A stretch of 64,000 nt of DNA. Origin: Oscillospiraceae bacterium (GTDB lineage: Bacteria; Bacillota; Clostridia; Oscillospirales; Oscillospiraceae). The first letter of the stretch is position 1. Every line of letters begins with the position of its first letter. Below are positions 8,798 to 17,043 of the stretch, one piece after another. The translations under genes and the position numbers were made by a program. The notes beneath the pieces were generated by a model. The model saw only the letters and a program-made list of their open reading frames with translations. It made no database searches and was not told the DNA's origin. Location of the stretch: the NCBI GenBank assembly GCA_910575695.1, contig CAJTGJ010000007.1, positions 1 to 64,000 of the forward strand. The letters are read 5' to 3'.

Positions 8798-10168
8798 ATG
8801 AGAACGAGCTTGCGGAAAGCATACGAAATCACCGACGCGAAAATCGAATACGTCTCTCTTGTGGACAAGGCGGCCAACCTGCGGAAGTTCCTTCTTACGA
8901 AAGCCGACGACGGCAAGGCGAGCTTTACCACCTACGGCAGAATCCTCAAGACGGACGCAGCGAATCACTACGTCACCGGGATTGTGTATGAGCCGATGGC
9001 GGAGGACAGCCACGGCAACTACATGACTGAGGCGGAGATCACTAAGGCCGCCTATTACTTCGCCAAGAACGGCGACAAGGTGGACTTGCAACACAGCTTC
9101 GAGCCGCTGGATGGCGCGACAGTCGTGGAAACGTGGATTGCGAAAGCAGACTTTGACATCGGCGGAGAGGCAGTCAAGAAGGGCACCTGGCTTATGACCG
9201 TCGAAGTGACCGACGCGAGCGTGTGGGAGAGCATCGAAAAGGGCGACATCACAGGCTTTAGCATGGGCGGCATGGGAAACTACAGCGAGGAGGACGTAGA
9301 ATTGGACGACGTAACAAAGCAGGATTCCAGCGGGAAGAAAGGGCTATTCAAGCAGTTAGCGGAAGCGTTTGGCTTCAAAGTTGTGGAGAAGGGAGCTATG
9401 GCGGAGCTTTACGAGGAGCGCAGCAAAGGTTCGCTCTTTTGGAACGCTTTTAACTCCCTTGAGGAGGTTTTATACGCCTACGACCCCATCACTGGCCGCT
9501 GGCGGTATGAATCGGACGAGGGCAAGGTGCGTGAGTGCCTTGAGGACTTCGGCGGTATCATCACCAGCATTCTCACTGGCGGCCAGAGCATCACCAAGGC
9601 GATCATTGACGACCTGCCCGTAGAAAAGGCCGGGAAGAAAATGAGCGCCAAAAACCGGGAAACGCTCGCAGGCATTCACGAAAGTCTTGGAGCGTTCCTC
9701 AAGGAGTTCGACGACCCGGAGCCGGAGGGCACCGGGGAGAAGTCGGACGACAACACCAAATCCAAGAAGGAGGACAAAGAAGTGACTAAGCAGGAAGTTG
9801 AACAGGTCGTGGAGGCGGCCATCACCAAGGCGCTGGGGGCGGCGCAGGGGCAGGTGCAGAACGTGGAGACCACCCCGGCCACCACCCCGGAGACCGTTGC
9901 CAAGGCCGGGAGCGATGGCGGCCCCGCTCCCGATACCGCCATCACCCAGGAGGCCATCGAGAAGATGGTCGCCAGCGCCATCGAAAAGGCCATGCAGCCC
10001 AAGCAGGAGACCGTCACCGCCGAACAGGTGGCAGGCATGATTGAGGCCGCCATCGCCAAGGCTGTCGAGCCTGTGCTGAAAAGCAGGGGCCTCCCCAGCA
10101 ACCTCGGCGGTGACGGAACGGTGGAGAAGTCTGCGGAGGAGCCGCACTATCTCCACGGGCTTCTCTAA
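8798..10168 (+). CDS. XkdF-like prohead protease with C-terminal scaffold region
   Basis: The 456-residue protein starts at ATG 8798 after GAAAGGAGGTGAG. Residues 1-170 resemble the XkdF putative phage serine protease domain (YVSLVDKAANLRKF, VTGIVYEPMAEDSHGNYMT, VDLQHSF, ITGFSMGGMG). The middle segment around residues 180-300 has no clear assignment. The last 130 residues are helical and rich in Lys, Glu, Ala and Gln, like phage scaffold proteins. No separate scaffold gene lies before the capsid gene. A strong internal ribosome binding site suggests the scaffold is also made alone (see 9782-10168). Confidence 0.75.
   Translation: MRTSLRKAYEITDAKIEYVSLVDKAANLRKFLLTKADDGKASFTTYGRILKTDAANHYVTGIVYEPMAEDSHGNYMTEAEITKAAYYFAKNGDKVDLQHSFEPLDGATVVETWIAKADFDIGGEAVKKGTWLMTVEVTDASVWESIEKGDITGFSMGGMGNYSEEDVELDDVTKQDSSGKKGLFKQLAEAFGFKVVEKGAMAELYEERSKGSLFWNAFNSLEEVLYAYDPITGRWRYESDEGKVRECLEDFGGIITSILTGGQSITKAIIDDLPVEKAGKKMSAKNRETLAGIHESLGAFLKEFDDPEPEGTGEKSDDNTKSKKEDKEVTKQEVEQVVEAAITKALGAAQGQVQNVETTPATTPETVAKAGSDGGPAPDTAITQEAIEKMVASAIEKAMQPKQETVTAEQVAGMIEAAIAKAVEPVLKSRGLPSNLGGDGTVEKSAEEPHYLHGLL
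9782..10168 (+). CDS. Putative nested scaffold protein, in-frame internal start
   Basis: AAGGAGG at 9767-9773 stands 8 bp before a GTG at 9782 that is in frame with the protease gene. Translation from it would give 128 residues starting MTKQEVEQVVEAAITKALG, a helical, Ala/Glu/Lys/Gln-rich product suited to capsid scaffolding. Nested scaffold genes in protease genes are known, for example lambda Nu3 within C. That this one is translated independently is an inference from the ribosome binding site and composition. Confidence 0.5.
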   Translation: MTKQEVEQVVEAAITKALGAAQGQVQNVETTPATTPETVAKAGSDGGPAPDTAITQEAIEKMVASAIEKAMQPKQETVTAEQVAGMIEAAIAKAVEPVLKSRGLPSNLGGDGTVEKSAEEPHYLHGLL

Positions 10169-10194
10169 TAAAACGAATAGGAGGATAACACACC

Positions 10195-11250
10195 ATGGGA
10201 AACGACAACAGCAGCATCATCCGCAAAGCGGCCATCCAGACGACCTCGCTCTCCGGCGGCGGTCTGCTTAACCCGGAGCAGGCGCGGAAGTTTTTGCAGC
10301 AGACCTTCGAGGCCACCAACCTCGGCCCTCTGGTTCGCCACGAAATGCGCACCGCAAAGACGGGCGAGGTCGATAAGATCGGCATTGCCCGGCGCATCCT
10401 GCGGAAGAAGACCGAGAACACGGACGACGGATACCGCGCCAGCGTGAAGACCAGCCAGATCGAGTACGCCTGCACCGCTGTCCGCCTGCCTTGGGAGATC
10501 ACCGAGGAGACGCTGCGCGAGAACATCGAGGGCCAGAACCTCGAAGCGATCATCACCAACCTCATGACGACCCAGCTCGGCATCGACCTTGAGGACTTGT
10601 ACCTCAACAGCGACGAGGACACGGGGGATGCCCAGGCATTTAGCACCTCGACGGCGTACAACGCCGGGGATATTGTCACCCACAACGGCGGCCTCTACCG
10701 CTTTACTGCCGCTCACGCGGCGGGAGCGTGGACGGGAACCGACGTTGAGGAGATTGGCGAGCAGGGCGACACCGACTTCCTCAAGGTCAACGACGGCTGG
10801 ATTAAGCAGCTCAAGAACGGCGGGCACGTACACGACGCTTCCAGCGAGACGGCCATGAGCCTCGACCTGTTCTACAAGACGCTGGCGCAGATTCCCAACA
10901 AGTACAACAACGGCAAGCTCCGCTGGATGATGTCTCCCCGCCGGGCGCAGGAGTGGGAGCTGTTCCTGCTGAATCAGGTTATCGGCAAGGGCGGCGCGGT
11001 GCCGGAGAGCATCTATAACTCTCCAGCCAAAATCCCCACGGTACAGTGCCCCTCCCTCGACGACGGCACGATCATCCTGACCGACCCGAAAAACCTCATT
11101 GTCGTCAACACCTACTCCATGCAGATTCGCAAGACGACTGAGGGCAAGGAAGCCATCATGCAGGATAAGCGCTTCTACGTCGTCCACCTGGACTTCGACC
11201 CCATCATCGAGGAGCTGGACGCTGCGGCCATCATCACGGGCCTCAAGTAA
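10195..11250 (+). CDS. Major capsid protein with inserted carbohydrate-binding-like module
   Basis: The protein has 351 residues, with a strong ribosome binding site (GGAGGATAACACACC). Length, position and pattern fit XkdG-like HK97-fold capsid proteins: N-terminal arm to about residue 45, then RHEMRTAKTGEVDKIGIARRI, TAVRLPWEITEETL, MMSPRRAQEW, LTDPKNLIV and a C-terminal FDPIIEELDAAAI. Residues 152-188 (AYNAGDIVTHNGGLYRF through AAGAW) look like a small chitin- or carbohydrate-binding (CBM5/12-like) module inserted into a capsid loop, where it could be displayed on the capsid surface. Confidence 0.85.
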   Translation: MGNDNSSIIRKAAIQTTSLSGGGLLNPEQARKFLQQTFEATNLGPLVRHEMRTAKTGEVDKIGIARRILRKKTENTDDGYRASVKTSQIEYACTAVRLPWEITEETLRENIEGQNLEAIITNLMTTQLGIDLEDLYLNSDEDTGDAQAFSTSTAYNAGDIVTHNGGLYRFTAAHAAGAWTGTDVEEIGEQGDTDFLKVNDGWIKQLKNGGHVHDASSETAMSLDLFYKTLAQIPNKYNNGKLRWMMSPRRAQEWELFLLNQVIGKGGAVPESIYNSPAKIPTVQCPSLDDGTIILTDPKNLIVVNTYSMQIRKTTEGKEAIMQDKRFYVVHLDFDPIIEELDAAAIITGLK

Positions 11251-11265
11251 GGGAAGGAGAGGGCT

Positions 11266-11766
11266 ATGTATCATCTGAAACTCTGCAAGGGCCTCTCATA
11301 CTACGGCATGGACGGGGCACTCAAGGCCACCCGGAAGCAGCCGGACGTACTCACGGAGGACAAGGCCATCGCTGACGCTGCGGTGGCCTCTGGCTTCTTT
11401 AAGCTCGTCGGGGAGGGGGAGGCCCCCGGCTTCCCGCCTCCCGGCGAGGTGCTGGGCCACCTCGACCCGAAACAGCTTGAGGAGCTGACTATTCCCGACC
11501 TCAAGAAGCTGGCCGGGGAAATCGGCGCGGACATCAAGGGCCTCAAGGACAAGGCTGCCATTATCACGGCCATCGTCGCCGTGGAGGTCAGCGCCCCGGC
11601 CTTTGACGCGGAGGCGCTGACCGCCATGTCTGACGAGGAGCTGAAAGCCCTTGTCGAGGAGAAGGGCATCGACCTGACGGGCTGTGAGACCAGAGAGGAC
11701 GCGCTTGAGGCTATCAGCGTTGCCCTCGGCGGCAGCTACACCATGCTCGACCTCATTCGCGAGTAA
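11266..11766 (+). CDS. Phage head protein with two Rho_N/HeH-like motifs
   Basis: The 166-residue protein follows the capsid gene. The start, YHLKLCKGLSYYG, resembles short head-tail joining proteins. Residues 65-105 (LDPKQLEELTIPDLKKLAGEIG, then AIITAI) and 120-155 (LTAMSDEELKALVEEKGIDL) are two related helix-extended-loop-helix units of the Rho N-terminal/SAP type, which often bind nucleic acid. The exact role is unknown; the position suggests a structural or DNA-contacting head component. Confidence 0.6.
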   Translation: MYHLKLCKGLSYYGMDGALKATRKQPDVLTEDKAIADAAVASGFFKLVGEGEAPGFPPPGEVLGHLDPKQLEELTIPDLKKLAGEIGADIKGLKDKAAIITAIVAVEVSAPAFDAEALTAMSDEELKALVEEKGIDLTGCETREDALEAISVALGGSYTMLDLIRE

Positions 11767-11779
11767 GGGGGCGGGCGGT

Positions 11780-12181
11780 ATGGCTACAAGGCCGTGGGTG
11801 CTTCCCAAAGAGGTAAAGGCGTACACCGATATTGAGGCCGTCCAGCAGCGCAAAAAGGATAAGCTGGAAATGGACATAGCGAGAGCGGAGCAGTATGTGA
11901 TTACCTACACGCACAACCGCTTTGAGGGCTACGACAAAATCCCCGGCCCGGTCAGAACCGCCGTTATCCTGCTGGCGGAGGCTTATGCCTCCTACTCAAA
12001 CCATCTCAAGAAGACGGGCGGCGGCGCGGTCAAGTCCGAGACCTTCGACGACTACTCCTACACAGCGGGGGAGGGCACCTTCGAGGACATGGTAAAGGCG
12101 CTCAACCTCGCCGCGCTGCTGGACGAATTTGTCGTCCAGCAGGCCAGCGGCAACATGACATTTCGTATGCGCAGGCTTTAG
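11780..12181 (+). CDS. Head-tail connector (YqbG/DUF3199-like)
   Basis: The ATG at 11780 gives 133 residues. The helical pattern (QRKKDKLEMDIARAEQYVITYTHNRF followed by IPGPVRTAVILLAEAYASY) fits gp6/YqbG-like connector proteins that extend the portal. Gene order after the capsid gene supports this, since connectors occupy this slot in PBSX-like phages. Confidence 0.7.
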   Translation: MATRPWVLPKEVKAYTDIEAVQQRKKDKLEMDIARAEQYVITYTHNRFEGYDKIPGPVRTAVILLAEAYASYSNHLKKTGGGAVKSETFDDYSYTAGEGTFEDMVKALNLAALLDEFVVQQASGNMTFRMRRL

Positions 12182-12192
12182 GAGGTGCAGCT

Positions 12193-12558
12193 ATGAGTTT
12201 GGAAGCCCTTCTCGACCACACCTGCGACATCTACCACATCACGAAGGAGGGCAAGTCCCCCGGCTACGGGCTGGCGGGCTCGCCCTCCTTCAATTACCCG
12301 GATGAGCCGGACATCAAGGGCCAGCGCTGTCACTTCGGCGTGAAAAACGCCGTCGTTACAGTGACGCAGACGGCCCCGGCGAACATCATGGACGCAAAGA
12401 AAAAGCTCACCCTCCCTATCGGGACGGACGTGCGGCTCAACGACAAAATCGTGGACTGCGACACAGGGCTTGAGTACACAGCGGAGCAGCCTGTCAACGT
12501 CAGGGGCCACCACCTTTTTGTCTACCTCAAGAGAAAAAACGGACAGGAGGCGCTTTAG
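12193..12558 (+). CDS. Head closure protein (YqbH/XkdH-like)
   Basis: The 121-residue, beta-rich protein starts SLEALLDHTCDIYHI and includes CHFGVKNAVVTVTQTAPANIM and RLNDKIVD. This fits the small head-closure (stopper) proteins that follow the connector in PBSX-like phages. Its stop overlaps the GTG start of the next gene. Confidence 0.65.
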   Translation: MSLEALLDHTCDIYHITKEGKSPGYGLAGSPSFNYPDEPDIKGQRCHFGVKNAVVTVTQTAPANIMDAKKKLTLPIGTDVRLNDKIVDCDTGLEYTAEQPVNVRGHHLFVYLKRKNGQEAL

Positions 12559-13076
12559 TGTCTGCCGTGACGTTCGATATGAGCGAGTTCAGAGAATTCT
12601 TCCGGCGCATGGAGAGAGCGGCGCGGGGAGACTTCCGGGCAGAGCTTGAGCTATATGTCGAGGCTTTAGGTTCCGAGTTTCTGCGGATATTGCAGGACGA
12701 GATCGTGCGGCGCAAGGTGATAGACACCCGCCTCCTCCTCGCCAGCTTCGAGAAGGGGGGAGACGGCAACGTATGGAGCCTGCTGGACGGCGGCCTCACA
12801 CTGGAAGTCGGGACGAACCTTGAGTATGCCGCCTTTGTGAATGACGGCCACTGGACAAACCCCCGTGGAGTAGCCCGGCGCTGGGTGCCGGGCTACTGGG
12901 AGGGCGACCGCTTCATTTACGACCCGCAGGCTAAGACGGGTATGCTCCTCAAGCAGCACTGGGTAGAGGGGGCGCACTATTTCGAGGGCGCTCTACGGGC
13001 CTTTGAGCCTGTTTTTCGGGCCAGCGCGGAGGCAAAGCTCCGGGAGTGGCTACAACGGTTTTTCGAGGGGGTTTAG
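12558..13076 (+). CDS. HK97 gp10/XkdI-like neck protein
   Basis: The GTG at 12558 overlaps the preceding TAG. The 172-residue product has the layout of HK97 gp10-like proteins: an N-terminal helical segment (SEFREFFRRMERAARGDF), LRILQDEIVRRKVIDTRLLLASF, and GTNLEYAAFVNDGHW, a near signature of this family. It probably acts at the neck or in tail completion. Confidence 0.75.
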   Translation: MSAVTFDMSEFREFFRRMERAARGDFRAELELYVEALGSEFLRILQDEIVRRKVIDTRLLLASFEKGGDGNVWSLLDGGLTLEVGTNLEYAAFVNDGHWTNPRGVARRWVPGYWEGDRFIYDPQAKTGMLLKQHWVEGAHYFEGALRAFEPVFRASAEAKLREWLQRFFEGV

Positions 13077-13079
13077 GAC

Positions 13080-13562
13080 ATGGCAGAGAACATCGAATTG
13101 GAGCAGGAGGCGGCGAGCGTAATGGCGTTTGCACTCCGCACCGCCGGGGACATTAACCCCTACTACTGGGACGTTCCAGAGGACTTCGAGTACCCGGCCA
13201 TGTACTTTCCGCAGCCGGAAATCGAAACGGGCGGCGACACCCTCGGCACCTATGCGTCGGAGTACGCATGGTATATAAACGTCTTTGCGGCCACGACAGA
13301 GGAGGCCCACGGGATTGCCCGCCGGGTGCTGACCGCGCTCAAGAGGGCCAGAAACTACGTCCCGCTGCTGAACGAGGACGGGGAGGAGACCGGGAAGAAG
13401 CTCCGGCTCAAAGACCCCGGCCTCAAGCGCGGGGACAGCGGCGTAGCCCAGCTCACAATCGGGTGGACGAGCCGCAGGAGCTACGCCGAAGACGAGCCGC
13501 CCAAAGTCAATATCACTCACATTCTATTTTCCAAAAAGGAGGATTCACCAGATGGCGAATAA
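13080..13562 (+). CDS. Tail terminator protein (XkdJ/DUF6838-like)
   Basis: The 160-residue protein contains YYWDVPEDFEYPAMYFPQPE and YAWYINVFAATTEEAHGIARRVL, which resemble phage tail terminator proteins in PBSX-like clusters. It lies between the neck and sheath genes and overlaps the next small gene by 11 bp. Confidence 0.6.
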   Translation: MAENIELEQEAASVMAFALRTAGDINPYYWDVPEDFEYPAMYFPQPEIETGGDTLGTYASEYAWYINVFAATTEEAHGIARRVLTALKRARNYVPLLNEDGEETGKKLRLKDPGLKRGDSGVAQLTIGWTSRRSYAEDEPPKVNITHILFSKKEDSPDGE

Positions 13563-13788
13563 GACCAAGGCCGCTCCCACCACGCCGAAAGCGGAGGCGG
13601 AGCGCAAAATCCCCATCGAGAAGCTGCGCCGGAGCTGCGTCAAGCTGTTCGGGGTAACCCCCAGCACCTTTGACGGGGCCACCGTCGGCATCCCGGAGGG
13701 CAGCAAGTACACCGTGGAGGAAATGCAGGCCCACATCGACAAGTGGCTCAACACCCCTGTCTCGCTGGGCCAGAGGAAGGAGGGGTAA
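13552..13788 (+). CDS. Small phage structural protein, unknown function
   Basis: The 78-residue protein has a basic, Ala/Pro/Lys-rich start followed by IPIEKLRRSCVKLFGVTPSTFDGAT and YTVEEMQAHIDKWL. Short proteins with this pattern stand before the sheath gene in many clostridial myoprophages. I cannot assign a function. It overlaps the upstream gene by 11 bp. Confidence 0.65.
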   Translation: MANKTKAAPTTPKAEAERKIPIEKLRRSCVKLFGVTPSTFDGATVGIPEGSKYTVEEMQAHIDKWLNTPVSLGQRKEG

Positions 13789-13791
13789 GCC

Positions 13792-15249
13792 ATGGCCGGA
13801 GGAACATGGAGCAAGCTTTCTCTGAAAGAGCGGCCCGGCACCTATATAAACTGGCAGACCACCGAGCAGACCATCATCGGTATCGCCGAGCGCGGCACCG
13901 TCATTATGCCTCTGCTGGGTCACAACTACGGGCCTGCCAAGGAGTTTATCACCATCGAGAACGGCTCCCCGGACGCGCAGTATGCCAAGCTGGGCTACAG
14001 CGTTTACGAGGCCCCGCTGCTGCTGGTGAAGGAGGCGCTGAAAAGCGCCAAGAAGATCATCCTCTATATCCCCGCGCAGGGCGAGCAGGCCAGCGGTAGC
14101 GTCGATATTGAGGGCATCATCATCCCCACGCCGGAGGAGGGTGAGGAGGGCACCGCAGGAGCAGAGAGCGGCGAGACCCCGGAGGCCCCCGTCTTCACCA
14201 ACACGACACTCACCGCCAAGGCCATGTACGGCGGCGAGCGTGGCAACGACTTGAGCTTCGACTGCGTTGCCAATGAGGACGGCGGCTATGATGTTACCGT
14301 CTACCTCGACAACTCCGCTGTGGAGGAGTTCGAGGGGCTGAACACCGTGGGCGAGCTGATGGAAGCAGGCTCCTCTTGGATTTTCTTCAAGGGCGACGAG
14401 GCGGCAGCGCTGGGAGACTTCTCCGCGATCAGTCTCACGGGCGGAACCAACGGCCAGACCAACACCATCGACATCACCCGTTTCCTCGATGCTTCGGAGG
14501 CGATTCATTGGAACACGATGGCCGTGCCGCTGGACAGCAAGGAGAACAGCAGCCTCATGACCGCCGTGGTCAGCAAAATCAAGTACCTGCGCGAGGATGT
14601 CGGCAAGTACCGCAAGGCCGTCATTTCCAACTACGCGGCGGACTACGAGGGCATTATCAACGTCTGCAACGGCTACGTTTTGAGCGACGGCACCATCGTT
14701 GACGCGACCATGGCGACGGCGTGGGTGGCCGGGGCAGACGCAGGCGCGGACTGCGTTACCAGCAACACCTACAAGCCCGTGGAGGACGCAGCGGACATCC
14801 ATGGCCTGCTGTCCCACACCGAGGCCGTGGCCGCTATCAAGGCCGGGAAGTTCTTTTTCTCCTTCAACGAGACGAACGAGGTCGTCGTGGAGTACGACAT
14901 CAACAGCCTCGTCTCCTTCGCCCGGCAGAGAAAGGCCAAGAGCTGGCGCAAGAACCGGGTACTCCGCGTCATGGACAGCTTCGGCGAGAGCGTCCAGCTC
15001 AATTTCCCGCCCAACCGCTTCGACAACGACGACGATGGCTGGAACGCCATGGAGGGCATCGGCAAGACCATCCTCAAGCTGTACGGCCTCAAGTCCGAGG
15101 GCGGCGTAGGGGCCATCCGTGGCATTGACTACGACAAGGACTTCCTCGTTGACCGGGAGGAATCCCACGGCGACGAGGTTTTCGTCAACGTCGGCATCCA
15201 GCCCGTGGACGCAGCGGAAAAGTTCTATTTCACCGTCACCACGCGCTAA
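13792..15249 (+). CDS. Tail sheath protein (XkdK-like)
   Basis: The 485-residue protein has the sheath fold pattern: RPGTYINWQ at the N-terminus, IIGIAERGTVIMPLLGHNYGPAKEF, SLTGGTNG, VCNGYVLSDGTIVDATMATAWVAGADAG and the C-terminal VFVNVGIQPVDAAEKFYFTVTTR. It forms the contractile outer sheath, so the phage is a myovirus. A variable domain at about residues 100-200 (Gly/Glu-rich linker at 115-130) is likely surface-exposed. Confidence 0.93.
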   Translation: MAGGTWSKLSLKERPGTYINWQTTEQTIIGIAERGTVIMPLLGHNYGPAKEFITIENGSPDAQYAKLGYSVYEAPLLLVKEALKSAKKIILYIPAQGEQASGSVDIEGIIIPTPEEGEEGTAGAESGETPEAPVFTNTTLTAKAMYGGERGNDLSFDCVANEDGGYDVTVYLDNSAVEEFEGLNTVGELMEAGSSWIFFKGDEAAALGDFSAISLTGGTNGQTNTIDITRFLDASEAIHWNTMAVPLDSKENSSLMTAVVSKIKYLREDVGKYRKAVISNYAADYEGIINVCNGYVLSDGTIVDATMATAWVAGADAGADCVTSNTYKPVEDAADIHGLLSHTEAVAAIKAGKFFFSFNETNEVVVEYDINSLVSFARQRKAKSWRKNRVLRVMDSFGESVQLNFPPNRFDNDDDGWNAMEGIGKTILKLYGLKSEGGVGAIRGIDYDKDFLVDREESHGDEVFVNVGIQPVDAAEKFYFTVTTR

Positions 15250-15267
15250 GAAGGGAGGTAAAGCGAA

Positions 15268-15705
15268 ATGTCTCTCATGCAGTACAACAAAAACCCCATT
15301 TCCCTCCGGGAGGGCAAGGTCTTCATCGACGGCATCGAAGTCCTCGACAGCGTGAAGTGCGAAATCAAGTTCACGCCGGACGTTTGGACTGGGCGGCAGC
15401 TCGGAGAGCGCACCCCCAGCTCCCGTTGGCTGGGCTGCCAGATCACCGGGAACCTGACCCGCAGGCGCAGCACCCCGTGGCTGCGTGATGCCATCAAGCA
15501 CTACAACCAGACCAAGGAAACGCCGGAAATGACCATCCAAGGCATCATGAACGACGAGAACAGCGAGTTCTTCGCCAACAACGGCGCGGAGACGATCACC
15601 TGCGTCGGCTGTGTGCTGACGGGCGACCTCAACCTCATTAACCTCGACAGCGGCGGCCAAGTCGTTGACGACAGTATCGCGTTCAACGCCAAAGACATCG
15701 TTTAA
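15268..15705 (+). CDS. Tail tube protein (XkdM-like)
   Basis: The 145-residue protein directly follows the sheath gene and matches XkdM-like tubes, with SLREGKVFIDGIEVLDSVKCEI, SRWLGCQITGNLTRR and TCVGCVLTGDLNLINLDSGG. It builds the rigid inner tube. A GC-rich hairpin lies just downstream. Confidence 0.9.
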   Translation: MSLMQYNKNPISLREGKVFIDGIEVLDSVKCEIKFTPDVWTGRQLGERTPSSRWLGCQITGNLTRRRSTPWLRDAIKHYNQTKETPEMTIQGIMNDENSEFFANNGAETITCVGCVLTGDLNLINLDSGGQVVDDSIAFNAKDIV

Positions 15706-15714
15706 CCAGCAGCA

Positions 15715-15737
15715 GCCCCGCCCACGCCGGGCGGGGC
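15715..15737 (+). other. GC-rich hairpin after tail tube gene
   Basis: GCCCCGCCC (15715-15723), loop ACGCC, GGGCGGGGC (15729-15737). There is no T-run right after the stem, so it is more likely an mRNA stabiliser or partial terminator between the abundant tube protein and the chaperone gene. Confidence 0.5.
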
Positions 15738-15767
15738 CTGCATCATTTTGAAGGGAGTAATATCATC

Positions 15768-16235
15768 ATGGCGACTAAGAAAGACCTCAAATACTTCATG
15801 CGCAGCAAGGAGCCGGAAATCGTCACCGTTCCCGGCCCGGACACCATTCGGGACGAGGATGGGAACGTCCTCCCGCTGGAAATCAAGGTGCTGTCGCAGG
15901 CGGAGATCACCAAAATCAACGATATGTACCGCACCAGAAGCCTCGCCACCGACAAGAAGGGCAACCCCCTGATTTACATGGGCGAGGTCGTCTGGAAGAC
16001 CGAGAGAGACAGCGCCCGCGCCTCCCGGCACATGATTGTCGAGGCTTTGCAGTTCCCCAACCTCAAGGACAAGGAGCTGATGGAATACTACGGCTGCGTG
16101 GACATCACCGAAATGCCGCTCAAGGTGTTCCCCAAGTCCGACGAGTACCAGCACGTCTCCCGGATGGTCATGCAGGCCCTCGGGCTGGCGGCCCCGGCCA
16201 ATGATGGGGAGGACATCGAAGACGCAAAAAACTAA
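15768..16235 (+). CDS. Tail assembly chaperone, short form (XkdN-like)
   Basis: The 155-residue zero-frame product matches XkdN-like proteins: KKDLKYFMRSKEPEIVTVPGP, IKVLSQAEITKINDMYR, ARASRHMIVEALQFPNLKDKELMEYYG. It stops at TAA 16233-16235, immediately after the slippery sequence A AAA AAC (16226-16232). This is the gpG-like partner of the frameshifted long form and helps tape measure and tube assembly. Confidence 0.88.
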   Translation: MATKKDLKYFMRSKEPEIVTVPGPDTIRDEDGNVLPLEIKVLSQAEITKINDMYRTRSLATDKKGNPLIYMGEVVWKTERDSARASRHMIVEALQFPNLKDKELMEYYGCVDITEMPLKVFPKSDEYQHVSRMVMQALGLAAPANDGEDIEDAKN

Positions 16236-16408
16236 TATCGGAGGCAGGGAGCCGGGCCTACTGGTGTAGCGTCCTCTGGCAGAGGCACAACCTCCGCCCG
16301 GAGGAGTTCTACGCTATGCCGAGGCCGCTGCAAAACTTCTATATAGCCTCCGAATTAGTGGAAGACAAGAACCCCGTGAGATTTGACACGATACGGGCCA
16401 AAAAGTAG
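15768..16408 (+). CDS. Tail assembly chaperone, long form by -1 frameshift
   Basis: The heptamer A AAA AAC lies at 16226-16232 in the correct zero-frame phase (gcA AAA AAC taa). A -1 slip there bypasses the stop and continues from 16232 to the TAG at 16406-16408. It adds 58 residues, including AYWCSVLWQRHNLRPEEFY and LQNFYIASELVEDKN. This hydrophobic, Trp/Tyr-containing extension is typical of gpT-like domains. Programmed frameshifts of this kind are conserved in tail assembly genes of long-tailed phages. Confidence 0.75.
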
Positions 16409-16445
16409 CCGATTGCCGTTTATCGGGGCATTTATCCGAAAACTA

Positions 16446-16475
16446 TTGCCAAAACAGGGGGGGGGGGGGTATAAT
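16446..16475 (+). promoter_or_regulatory. Promoter with 13-G spacer, probably phase-variable
   Basis: TTGCCA (16446-16451) and a perfect TATAAT (16470-16475) are 18 bp apart. Thirteen of the spacer bases are a G homopolymer (16457-16469). Such a tract is prone to slipped-strand changes, and a loss or gain of one G would alter spacer length and hence promoter strength. It drives the HNH gene at 16502 and the two genes behind it. Confidence 0.6.
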
Positions 16476-16501
16476 GGTGGGGCATTATCGGAGGTGCTGC
16501 G

Positions 16502-17020
16502 ATGCGTGAGAAATGGCGGCCTGTTGTTGGTTACGAGGGCCTTTATGAGGTCAGTAATTTTGGCAGAATCAGGCGCATACGCATAGTGGTACAAACCCGG
16601 AAAAAGCATGGATATATGCAGGTGTCCCTCAAGGATAGCGGTGGAACAAGAAAGTCCCTCCGGGTACACAGGATTGTCGCAGAGGCATTCATCCCAAACC
16701 CGGAGGGAAAGCCGCAGGTGAACCACAGGGACGAAAACCCGGAGAACAACCGGGCGGATAACCTTGAGTGGGCCACAGCCGCAGAGAACACCAATTACGG
16801 CGGTCGCACAGCGAGAGCAGCGGCGAAGAACGGCAGCAAAACCCCCGTCCTCCAAATCGAGCCGGGGACGCTCAAGGTGATTGCGGAATACCCCGGCCAG
16901 AGCGCAGCAGCGAAAGCGACTGGAATCCGGGTGTCCTGCATCAACGCCTGTCTGCGCGGCAGGCAACACCGCGCAGGCGGGTATATCTGGCGCTACAAGT
17001 ATAAAAAAGTGGTGCTATGA
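16502..17020 (+). CDS. HNH homing endonuclease with NUMOD4 and NUMOD1-like domains
   Basis: The protein has 172 residues. The N-terminal NUMOD4 motif (WRPVVGYEGLYEVSNFGRIRRI) is followed by an HNH core (VHRIVAEAFIPNPEGKPQVNHRDENPENNRADNLEWATAAENTNYG). The C-terminal third (VLQIEPGTLKVIAEYPGQSAAAKATG) is a NUMOD1-type DNA-binding helix-turn-helix. Free-standing homing endonucleases of this type are frequent in phage structural clusters. It sits between the chaperone and tape measure genes behind its own promoter. Confidence 0.88.
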   Translation: MREKWRPVVGYEGLYEVSNFGRIRRIRIVVQTRKKHGYMQVSLKDSGGTRKSLRVHRIVAEAFIPNPEGKPQVNHRDENPENNRADNLEWATAAENTNYGGRTARAAAKNGSKTPVLQIEPGTLKVIAEYPGQSAAAKATGIRVSCINACLRGRQHRAGGYIWRYKYKKVVL

Positions 17021-17043
17021 TGCACCGGGCGGAGGTTTGCGTG

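Noticed and set aside
13513..15660. Long open frame of 715 codons on the minus strand opposite the sheath gene
   Set aside because: Its translation has no domain-like pattern, and the + strand frames there are clear sheath and tube genes. High GC content produces such open antisense frames.
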